From NCBI GenBank assembly GCA_003477045.1, contig DMTS01000142.1, positions 178 to 6,355 of the forward strand: a stretch of DNA of 6,178 bases, in the 5' to 3' direction. This DNA is from Candidatus Delongbacteria bacterium. Lineage in GTDB: Bacteria; UBA4055. Under the pieces are notes generated by a model, which searched no databases, was not told the origin of the DNA, and worked only from the letters and a program-made list of their open reading frames with translations. The position numbers and the translations under genes were made by a program. Shown here one piece after another: positions 1 through 5,434 of the stretch (the first letter of the stretch is position 1; every line of letters starts with the position of its first letter).

Positions 1-103
1 ATTAAATGTAATGTCATCAAACGAATGTCCGATGAATGGTTGATTTGGCGGGGTGAAATGATATTAATTAAGGCTCGACATCAGAAATCTGCGTTCTATA
101 TTC
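1..103. other. Non-coding stretch at the window edge, downstream of the acetyltransferase gene
   Basis: No gene can be supported here. All three minus-strand frames are closed by stops. One plus-strand frame stays open from base 1 to a TAA at 106-108, but its 35 residues look like no protein I recognise and such a short run is expected by chance. The stretch holds ATTAATTAAG at 63-72 and, overlapping the stop of the neighbouring gene, CTCATTTAAG at 103-112. Each matches a dyad of the 4453-4548 array at 9 of 10 bases. I see no good promoter hexamer pair and no GC-rich hairpin followed by a T-run, so the end of the operon transcript is not defined. Confidence 0.5.
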
Positions 104-574
104 TCATTTAAGTGTTTTACGCATCTTCTCATCATATGTTTCGAATCCCTGGCTTTTGAAAAATTCACCGGCATTCTTATTTTTTGTCCAGAAATCCAGT
201 TCGATCCTGTTGATGCCATTATCTTTAGCGAATTGAGTTGTAAAACCGATCAGAGATTTTCCGATCCCTTTTCCTTTAAATTTATTTTCTACGCATATCT
301 GGTCAATATGAATGCTTAAATGTCTTTTTGTAAAAGGACCTTCGGGATAATCTCTCTTTATCAAAACGATATAACCTGCAGGAGTATCCTCAAAATAAGC
401 TATATAAGCGAAAACATTATCCTTGATTAAAAAAGAATCAAAAAACTTTTTAATTTCCTCTTCATCATGCGGTTTGTAGATATCCGGCTCAATCCTGCTG
501 TGAAGTTCCTGTACATCATGGTTCAGCTTTGCAAGCAGTCTTGAGTCAATAGTTTTTTCAATTCTGATGTTCAT
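104..574 (-). CDS. GNAT-family N-acetyltransferase
   Basis: A 156-residue single-domain protein, the normal size for a GNAT enzyme, which moves an acetyl group from acetyl-CoA to an amine on a small molecule or protein. The acetyl-CoA motif A is clear at about residues 91-109: the strand DQICVEN, then KGKGIGKSL, a variant of the Q/R-x-x-G-x-G pyrophosphate loop with Lys100 in place of Gln/Arg. Motif B follows at about 124-145, with ELDFW then NKNAGEFFKSQGFE, the usual helix before the last strand. The N-terminal half (HSRIEPDIY... AYIAYFEDTPAGYIVL) fits the acceptor side but does not reveal the substrate. The ATG start is supported by AAAGG six bases upstream. It begins 28 bases after the methyltransferase stop, so the two are probably co-transcribed. 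The family is secure; the substrate is unknown. Confidence 0.9.
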   Translation of the reverse strand: MNIRIEKTIDSRLLAKLNHDVQELHSRIEPDIYKPHDEEEIKKFFDSFLIKDNVFAYIAYFEDTPAGYIVLIKRDYPEGPFTKRHLSIHIDQICVENKFKGKGIGKSLIGFTTQFAKDNGINRIELDFWTKNKNAGEFFKSQGFETYDEKMRKTLK

Positions 575-602
575 GTATAACCTTTATTCAAATTTAATAT
601 CA

Positions 603-1592
603 CTAAATCTTATTTATGATATACAGATACCTGAATAGTTCATCATTTTTTGCTAACTCAGTGAATTCTTCTGCTTCACGCATTCTAAGGTCATAAACAA
701 AATCATTACCTTCACTGTAAAATTGGTCTTTTAACTTTAATAATGTGTGAAATTTTGTTTCCCATTGCTTCCTCTCATCCTGAGTAAAGTCTATATATTC
801 ATAACTGAATTTCATGGTTTCCAGCAGACTCCCCAAGGCAGTTTTATCTGGTGTGAACAAGGTATCTTTATCTTTCCATGCTGAATAGTAAATCAGAATT
901 TTACCTTTGGGTTTCAGCATATTTTGTAAATTATCTAAAAATTTATCTTTGTGAGAAATAAAGTAAATCGTATCGAATAAAAATATATAATCATACTTAT
1001 CTTCAGTTTTATATTGTGTCATATCAGTACGGTAAAAATTTATCTTATCCATCTTTGATTGTGTTCTTTTTCTCGCTATCCTTATTCCGTTTACCATGAG
1101 ATCAATTCCGACAACATAACATGAACAGGCGTCAGATATAAATTCGGAAATATATCCGCTCCCGCATCCCATATCTAAACATTTAGAATCCTTTTCAACA
1201 ATATTTTTGGTAATATATTCAATCTGTTTTAATGTCATCATTCCTGTTTGGCACAGATCTATACCATACGATTCTTTGCATAAAGCAGAATGAGCTTCAC
1301 TTAATTCACCTTGTGCATACCATTGATTGTAATTGAACCGCACCCAATAATATTTTCTTTGAAAATCCCGTGCCAGATCATTAAATTTGGGATTTATACT
1401 AAACCTGTCTTCTTCCTTAAAAACGATGCCTTTTTCTTGAAGACTTTCTATCCCACCATTCCAATTCAATTTGTACGACCAAAAATATTCCTTTCCGAAT
1501 TTCTCAAGTTCATCCATTGTTAAAACACCACTCTGAGCCATAAGTGTTTTAATAGCGACAACTATTTGCTTTTCTTTAGCTGACAGAATCAT
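603..1592 (-). CDS. Class I SAM-dependent methyltransferase with a putative N-terminal winged-helix domain
   Basis: A 329-residue protein. The Rossmann methyltransferase core runs from about residue 130 to 240. Motif I is LDMGCGSGYISE (139-150). The acidic residue ending strand 2, which binds the ribose of SAM, is Asp164 in VVGIDLM. Asp190 in YRTDMT fits the adenine-binding position. Strand 4 is YDYIFLFDTIYFI (200-212), and LKPKGKILIYY (226-236) is the usual strand 5. Residues 1-75 have a helix-helix-wing pattern (AKEKQIVVAIKTLMAQSG, LEKFGKE, IESLQEKGIVFKEEDRFSINP) that looks like a winged helix, by inference only. The linker 98-125 (EAHSALCKESYGIDLCQTGM) is Cys- and His-containing and resembles a segment seen before the core in a group of small-molecule methyltransferases; that is from memory. 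The ATG start follows GAGGAG by five bases. The gene has its own promoter and leads the acetyltransferase gene. It is noticeably AT-rich. Substrate unknown. Confidence 0.88.
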   Translation of the reverse strand: MILSAKEKQIVVAIKTLMAQSGVLTMDELEKFGKEYFWSYKLNWNGGIESLQEKGIVFKEEDRFSINPKFNDLARDFQRKYYWVRFNYNQWYAQGELSEAHSALCKESYGIDLCQTGMMTLKQIEYITKNIVEKDSKCLDMGCGSGYISEFISDACSCYVVGIDLMVNGIRIARKRTQSKMDKINFYRTDMTQYKTEDKYDYIFLFDTIYFISHKDKFLDNLQNMLKPKGKILIYYSAWKDKDTLFTPDKTALGSLLETMKFSYEYIDFTQDERKQWETKFHTLLKLKDQFYSEGNDFVYDLRMREAEEFTELAKNDELFRYLYIINKI

Positions 1593-1617
1593 TTTTACTC
1601 CTCATCTGAGTATCGAA

Positions 1618-1646
1618 TATTTAAGAAAATAATGCGTGAATGTCAA
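1618..1646 (-). promoter_or_regulatory. Sigma70-type promoter for the methyltransferase-acetyltransferase unit
   Basis: On the minus strand TTGACA (1646-1641) is followed by a 17-base spacer and TAAATA (1623-1618). The -35 box is perfect and the -10 box matches TATAAT at 4 of 6. The -10 box ends 25 bases before the methyltransferase ATG at 1592, leaving room for a short leader with the GAGGAG SD at 1603-1598. The plus-strand reading TATTTAAG across the -10 box (1618-1625) shares eight bases with the CTTATTTAAG dyads upstream of the Fic gene, but the other half-site is missing. It lies in the 100-base gap between the kinase stop and the methyltransferase start, and so separates two transcription units. 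Confidence 0.65.
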
Positions 1647-1692
1647 AGGTTTTTAGGAAGGTATTTATAAATATTTTATTTCTTTATATTTT

Positions 1693-2235
1693 TCAAACTT
1701 GGATTTTATAACGCTGTACCATCTTTTTCATCGCTTTAGGTTCATTGTTGCTTATGAATTGTATAATTGTTTGAGCATTTGTTTCCGGAGAAAAGATTGT
1801 CGTGTCAATTGTTAGATCATAATCCACATATTTATCGATCTTCTTTCTTTGAATTTCTGCTAAACCGATTTTACGGTTACCACGCTCAATTTCCCTTTTA
1901 TTTATTATCTGCAAGTCGCAATCGATTTTTATGAAGTATATTTCAAATTCTTTGTTCAATGTTATTAGCTCCCTTATCTCTTCTTCTCTGACAATCAGAT
2001 GATCAACTATTAAATTAGCTTCGTCTTTGGCTAAATTATAAATCAATTTATGCAAATTGGATAATGCCATATCTACATACTTTAAATCACCTTTCGATTT
2101 TTCAGGCAGCATTTCGAATGTTGTGTCTAATCCGAGCAGAAAGTAAGTGTCATCCGATAAATTTTGGATAGCTTTGCCAACTGTGGTTTTACCTGATGAA
2201 GAAACTCCGTTTAGTAAGATGATCTTTGATTTCAT
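1693..2235 (-). CDS. Chloramphenicol-phosphotransferase-like P-loop kinase
   Basis: A 180-residue nucleotide kinase-fold protein. Walker A is NGVSSSGKTT (10-18), preceded by strand KIILL. The layout follows the chloramphenicol 3-O-phosphotransferase (CPT) of Streptomyces venezuelae. The residue after strand 2 is Asp37 in LLGLDTTFEMLP, the same number as the catalytic base of CPT (FGVDSL). LIVDHLIV (75-82) matches the third strand, with its Asp. FIKIDCD...KREIERGNRKIGLAE (101-127) matches the CPT lid segment that reads RETARGDR, here with Asn for Asp. YDLTIDTT (139-146) matches the last strand. The final 15 or so residues (KAMKKMVQRYKIQV) extend past the usual end and are basic. The gene starts inside the stop of the APH-like gene (ATGA overlap), with GAGGG as SD, so translational coupling is likely. 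Phosphorylation of a small hydroxylated substrate is inferred; chloramphenicol as substrate is not shown. Confidence 0.85.
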   Translation of the reverse strand: MKSKIILLNGVSSSGKTTVGKAIQNLSDDTYFLLGLDTTFEMLPEKSKGDLKYVDMALSNLHKLIYNLAKDEANLIVDHLIVREEEIRELITLNKEFEIYFIKIDCDLQIINKREIERGNRKIGLAEIQRKKIDKYVDYDLTIDTTIFSPETNAQTIIQFISNNEPKAMKKMVQRYKIQV

Positions 2236-3263
2236 ATTCTATCCCTCTTAGGCAGAACATTGAAATATTCGATCCATTTTTTAACGAATGCGATTCTGCT
2301 GTTAAAGAAATTATCCTGTAAGTATTCGGCACCCCAATCGTCAGAGCTGTAAGCATGTACTCCCAATAACCAGATGTGTCTTATGGGTACAAACACGAAA
2401 GCGGCTTTTATTTCTTCTTTGGTCAAGGCTTTGACTTCGGAGTATCCTTTCAGGAATGAATTCCATAATTTGGTTCTTTTGGCTTTATCTTTTTGTTCAA
2501 AACCCTGAAATACCCACAATGACCATAGAAAAACAGAAATGTCATAAGCTCTCCAGCCGTAACCGAAGCAGTCAAAATCAAATACTGAGGGATTATCATT
2601 TTCGTCAAGAAAGATATTACCGCTGTGAAAATCGCCGTGACATATTCCGTAATAAGTTTTGTCTTTGGTCAGCAGTTTATCAATTTTGCGGCCCAATTTA
2701 TCCGATATGTTTTCAAGGTACTCATAATTCAGAATATTTTTTGAGAAGAAAGGTTTCAAATCCTTTAAAGGTACGGTGAGTAAATGGTCGAGATCAATAT
2801 GCAATCTGTCTAATTTTTTGCTTTTATCTGCCTCAAGATGAATTCTTGCCAGAGTTTTACCGTAATTATAGCTTTTTTTATCGTCAAAAACATATCTTGA
2901 TCTATCGACACCGACTGCTGAATTGAACAATACCGCATATCTTTTACCTTCAGGCGCGTTCACTTCCGTATAATATTCACCGTTCATTTTTATAACGGGA
3001 GCTGCTACAGATATTTGATCATTTTTCTCAAGTTGGTTTAACAGCTTAATTTCTGATATAATATCATTTTTGCTTCTCCAGTTGTATCTGTAAACTCTGA
3101 GATAGTATGTATTTTTATCGTTATGGATCTTAAACGTATCATTCAGCCCGTGTCTGAGAAATTTACAGGTGTGATCCTTTTCAAGATCATACTGAGATAA
3201 AATATTATCTTTTATAGCTCGGCAAGATAAGATCGATTTCTGAACAGGAAAATATTCCGACAT
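2232..3263 (-). CDS. Aminoglycoside phosphotransferase (APH)-family kinase
   Basis: A 343-residue protein with the protein-kinase-like fold of APH, homoserine kinase II and SrkA/YihE enzymes (PF01636 type), which phosphorylate a hydroxyl group using ATP. The catalytic loop is HGDFHSGN (209-216), with Asp211 as base and Asn216 binding magnesium. FDFDCFG (228-234) is the second metal motif, with Asp229. Strand 3 reads TYYLRVYR (52-59), so Arg56 stands where many kinases have lysine, as is common in homoserine-kinase-II and related branches. Glu71 in SEIKLL fits the helix-C salt bridge. ISVAAPVIKMNG (84-95) is the hinge-side strand. After the catalytic loop, RAYDISVFLW (238-247) is typical of the family. 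The ATG start is backed by GGAG six bases upstream. It lies 33 bases after the Fic stop and overlaps the next kinase by ATGA. The substrate may be an antibiotic, an amino alcohol or a protein; the sequence does not decide. Confidence 0.9.
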   Translation of the reverse strand: MSEYFPVQKSILSCRAIKDNILSQYDLEKDHTCKFLRHGLNDTFKIHNDKNTYYLRVYRYNWRSKNDIISEIKLLNQLEKNDQISVAAPVIKMNGEYYTEVNAPEGKRYAVLFNSAVGVDRSRYVFDDKKSYNYGKTLARIHLEADKSKKLDRLHIDLDHLLTVPLKDLKPFFSKNILNYEYLENISDKLGRKIDKLLTKDKTYYGICHGDFHSGNIFLDENDNPSVFDFDCFGYGWRAYDISVFLWSLWVFQGFEQKDKAKRTKLWNSFLKGYSEVKALTKEEIKAAFVFVPIRHIWLLGVHAYSSDDWGAEYLQDNFFNSRIAFVKKWIEYFNVLPKRDRI

Positions 3264-3296
3264 TGCCGGCTCCGTTTATTTTTTATTTACTTTCCA

Positions 3297-4418
3297 CTAA
3301 AACAACTTCAGGTACTCATCAAAGACATAAATCTTTTTTCTTTTCCCACCTGTTATTTCTTTCAAAATCCCAAGGTTCTCAAGGTCAGCGATAAGTTTAT
3401 AGACGCTGGGAGACGACAATCCCGTTACCTCTCCAACTCTGGCTGATCCGATCAGTGGTCTGCCGTATAAGTTTTCGATCACTTTTAATGCTGCAGGAGC
3501 TCTTGATCCCAAGTCTTGAACCTGAAGTTCTACTTTCTTCTTCAATTTAAGGATATTATCGAATGTCTCTATCGCGTTCTTAGATGTTTCAATTATACCT
3601 ACGAGAAAGAATTTGAACCATTGAGTGATATTGTTTTTTTCTCTGACGGTTGAGAGATTATCATAATACAACATTCTGTTTCTTTCAAAATAATCAGATA
3701 AATACAGAACAGGTTTCTTTAATATTCCTTTCTCTACAAGATATAAGGGAATTAATAATCTGCCTACCCTTCCGTTACCGTCAAGGAAAGGGTGAATAGT
3801 CTCGAACTGATAATGAATTAATGCAATTTTTAACAGGTCCGGCAAAAATATGTCGTTATTATGGGCAAATTTTTCAAGATCCCCCATAAGTTCGTTTACT
3901 GACGTATGCACGGGAGGTATGAACACCGCATCGCTTAATGAGGCACCCCCGATCCAGTTCTGACTTTTCCTGAACTCTCCGGGCTGTTTATGCTCGCCTC
4001 TGACTCCGTGCAGTAATGTTTTATGAGCCTGTTTAATAAGCCGTGTTGAAAGCGGAAGATCTTTAAGTGATAAAATCGCATTATTCAAAGCGTTAACATA
4101 ATTTTGTACTTCTTCCCAATCGTCCCTTTTTTCCAGTGAAACATCTTCTATATCCAGTAAAACATCCTCAATATTGGTCCTGGTACCTTCAATCTTACTT
4201 GACTTTGTAGCCTCTTTAGTAACATGCATACTGATATACAGGTCAATATTAGGAATATACTCCGAGTACATATCAAGCCTTCCGAGCTGTCTGTCCGCCT
4301 TACTAAGTAAACTTTGAAGTTCCATATCTTCGATCTGCCACTTTCTGTTGATCGGTTCGGGCTGAAAACTCTTATAAGTACCCTGACTGATATATCTGCC
4401 CGACAAAAAGCCTTTCAT
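3297..4418 (-). CDS. Fic-family AMP-transferase (AMPylase) with C-terminal winged helix
   Basis: A 373-residue protein with three parts. Residues about 1-95 form the Fic N-terminal domain (PF13784 type), including the inhibitory helix: SSKIEGT (73-79) fits the (S/T)xxxE(G/N) motif, with Glu77 as the residue that blocks productive ATP binding. Inhibition from a helix N-terminal to the core makes it class II, like the Shewanella Fic protein. The core carries the complete motif HPFLDGNGRVGR (209-220): His209 as base, Asp213 for metal, Arg217 and Arg220 for phosphates. SDAVFIPPVHTSV (162-174) is the beta-hairpin flap that docks target peptides. Residues about 305-373 form a winged helix (VGEVTGLSSPSVYKLIADLENLGILKE, then a GGKRKKIYVF wing). 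All catalytic residues are present, so it should move AMP from ATP to a protein hydroxyl. ATG start with GGAG eight bases upstream. It is first in a probable operon with two kinases and is preceded by a dyad array. Target unknown. Confidence 0.95.
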   Translation of the reverse strand: MKGFLSGRYISQGTYKSFQPEPINRKWQIEDMELQSLLSKADRQLGRLDMYSEYIPNIDLYISMHVTKEATKSSKIEGTRTNIEDVLLDIEDVSLEKRDDWEEVQNYVNALNNAILSLKDLPLSTRLIKQAHKTLLHGVRGEHKQPGEFRKSQNWIGGASLSDAVFIPPVHTSVNELMGDLEKFAHNNDIFLPDLLKIALIHYQFETIHPFLDGNGRVGRLLIPLYLVEKGILKKPVLYLSDYFERNRMLYYDNLSTVREKNNITQWFKFFLVGIIETSKNAIETFDNILKLKKKVELQVQDLGSRAPAALKVIENLYGRPLIGSARVGEVTGLSSPSVYKLIADLENLGILKEITGGKRKKIYVFDEYLKLF

Positions 4419-4444
4419 AAATTTTTCTCCGGAAATTTTAATTA

Positions 4445-4473
4445 AATATACTCTTATTTAAGTTTTTTGTCAA
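4445..4473 (-). promoter_or_regulatory. Sigma70-type promoter of the Fic operon
   Basis: On the minus strand TTGACA (4473-4468), a 17-base spacer, then TATATT (4450-4445): a perfect -35, optimal spacing, and a -10 matching TATAAT at 5 of 6. The predicted transcript start is near 4438, giving a leader of about 20 bases with SD GGAG (4430-4427) and ATG at 4418. A dyad CTTA-NN-TAAG (4453-4462) fills the spacer and another (4477-4486) lies just before the -35 box, so a protein bound there would exclude RNA polymerase. In the leader, AAATTT (4438-4433) could pair with AAATTT (4424-4419) around the SD, but an all-AU six-pair stem is weak. Confidence 0.75.
4453..4462. promoter_or_regulatory. Putative operator in the spacer of the Fic promoter
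   Basis: CTTATTTAAG, with arms CTTA and TAAG around TT, lies wholly between the -10 (4445-4450) and -35 (4468-4473) boxes. A repressor here would block the promoter. The most likely ligand is the winged helix of the Fic protein itself, by inference from position only; another regulator is possible. Confidence 0.55.
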
Positions 4474-4476
4474 ATT

Positions 4477-4486
4477 CTTAATTAAG
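4477..4486. promoter_or_regulatory. Putative operator just upstream of the Fic -35 box
   Basis: CTTAATTAAG is a perfect 10-base palindrome, three bases outside the TTGACA box, inside the longer TTCTTAATTAAGGAA. Its centre is 24 bases from the spacer dyad and 17 from the next one out (4494-4503). It may act with the spacer site, or as a loading site for a cooperative array. Confidence 0.5.
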
Positions 4487-4539
4487 GAATCGTCTTATTT
4501 AAGTTTTTCGTTGTTTTCTTAACTAAGGATGTTTGTTAT

Positions 4540-5412
4540 TTAAGTTTTATAGTTACTTTTTAAATAAACCTTCATTATAAACACAAATCCGGTAAATACG
4601 ATTACAGCTAAGGATAAAAAAACAAGTAATCCGCCGAATGAGAAATCGGGCGCATTATCAAGATACATTAGAAATCCCATTGAGCATACTGCCGTCACGG
4701 TGGTCATAAAGAATCCGTAAAAAAGCAGCTGTATAGGAAAAGCAGTATCCGGGCGAGTCCATAACAGATAAACACTTAAAAATCCGAGAGGGATGGTAAA
4801 TCCGAGATCGAGGTAACGGATCACCCAGAAGAGCACAGGATTTTGACCGTAAGACGCCGGATAATTACTGCTCATTACTAAAAATACCTCTTTCAGCCAC
4901 ATTGATGAGAACAATAGAATAAATATTACAAAAATTACCGAATAGATAAAAAGATGCTTCTTATTGAACTCAACTTTGCCGGCCGGTTTGAACAGTGAGT
5001 ATGAATACATCATAGTCACCAATCCGCTTATTATCAGAAACAAAAAATGAAAGGTCAGTTTTTCGCTGTCGCCCGAATAATTTTCCGATCCCCACTCCAT
5101 CCCGATCCCCATGCTCAATCCGTAATACATCAAGTAAACGGGAGTTAAGATTATCAGATATTTTGATATTGATTTATTTAAGATATGCGATAGTCCGCCT
5201 GTAATTAATAACGGCGCGATCAGAAACAGGTTTATTATATCCTGACCTTTGATCTGGCTTATTGCAGATAATGAAGTCTTGTATTTGATCGTATTTAAAT
5301 AGAACGGGCCGTTTATTGACAGATATATCAGAATTAATCCGCTCAGGATCAGGATCGATCCTATTATAATTTTTTCAAAATTTACAGTTCTGTCGGATAA
5401 TTGTGTTTTCAA
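4540..5412 (-). CDS. Eight-helix integral membrane protein of unknown function
   Basis: A 290-residue hydrophobic protein. I count eight membrane segments at about residues 14-34, 58-78, 83-104, 119-140, 152-173, 193-217, 225-249 and 258-281, with a short basic C-terminal tail (KVYLKSNYKT). There is no separate cleavable signal peptide; the first helix is an anchor. Features that may be conserved are LNTIKYKTSLSAISQIKGQD in the first loop (40-58) and FWVIRYLDLGFTIPLGF with buried charged residues (Arg199, Asp202) in helix 6, which suggests a functional site in the membrane. I do not recognise a named family, and it has no transporter or kinase signature that I can see. The start is TTG, chosen because GGAG lies seven bases upstream. 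It begins 22 bases after the ligase stop, so the two are probably co-transcribed. Its TAA stop lies inside the last repeat of the dyad array. Confidence 0.85.
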   Translation of the reverse strand: MKTQLSDRTVNFEKIIIGSILILSGLILIYLSINGPFYLNTIKYKTSLSAISQIKGQDIINLFLIAPLLITGGLSHILNKSISKYLIILTPVYLMYYGLSMGIGMEWGSENYSGDSEKLTFHFLFLIISGLVTMMYSYSLFKPAGKVEFNKKHLFIYSVIFVIFILLFSSMWLKEVFLVMSSNYPASYGQNPVLFWVIRYLDLGFTIPLGFLSVYLLWTRPDTAFPIQLLFYGFFMTTVTAVCSMGFLMYLDNAPDFSFGGLLVFLSLAVIVFTGFVFIMKVYLKSNYKT

Positions 5413-5419
5413 GTCTGAT

Positions 5420-5423
5420 CTCC
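5420..5423 (-). promoter_or_regulatory. Shine-Dalgarno site fixing the TTG start of the membrane-protein gene
   Basis: GGAG on the minus strand (5423-5420), seven bases before the TTG at 5412. There is no in-frame ATG near this position, and the frame upstream overlaps the ligase end, so the TTG start is well supported. Confidence 0.7.
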
Positions 5424-5434
5424 GGTAATGATGG

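Larger units (their letters stand above)
4453..4548. repeat. 41-bp tandem repeat, about 2.3 copies, carrying five CTTA-NN-TAAG dyads
   Basis: Copy one (4453-4493) and copy two (4494-4534) agree at 31 of 41 bases by direct comparison. A third, partial copy (4535-4548) keeps TTATTTAAGTTTT. That 13-mer occurs at 4454, 4495 and 4536, exactly 41 bases apart each time. A second block, TTCTTAA(T/C)TAAGGA, occurs at 4475 and 4516, also 41 apart. Each block is an inverted repeat: CTTATTTAAG at 4453 and 4494, CTTAATTAAG at 4477 (a perfect palindrome), CTTAACTAAG at 4518, and GTTATTTAAG at 4535. Dyad spacings alternate 24, 17, 24, 17. The mismatches fall almost wholly in the linkers, so the palindromes are the conserved part. 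The last dyad overlaps the stop codon of the membrane-protein gene. Operator array is the best reading; the period is close to four helical turns. Confidence 0.85.

Noticed and set aside
1..108. Plus-strand open frame running in from the window edge to a TAA, possible end of a convergent gene
   Set aside because: Only 35 codons, an unfamiliar residue pattern, and a run of this length without a stop is not rare by chance.
1311..1523. Plus-strand open frame inside the methyltransferase gene
   Set aside because: It is wholly antisense to a gene with clear motifs, has no SD site and no recognisable protein pattern. The same holds for plus-strand frames at 2456-2779 and 5403-5666.
1662..1673. Perfect 12-base palindrome TATTTATAAATA after the CPT-like gene, considered as a terminator
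   Set aside because: It is made only of A and T, leaves no loop of usual size and has no T-run after it in the direction of transcription.
1..4418. Integron cassette array, given the resistance-type gene families
   Set aside because: I found no attC-like core sites between the genes; the ATGA overlap and short gaps leave no room for them.
4453..4548. CRISPR array or satellite DNA as the reading of the 41-bp repeat
   Set aside because: There are fewer than three copies, no unique spacers of constant size between identical repeats, and the conserved parts are short dyads arranged around a promoter.
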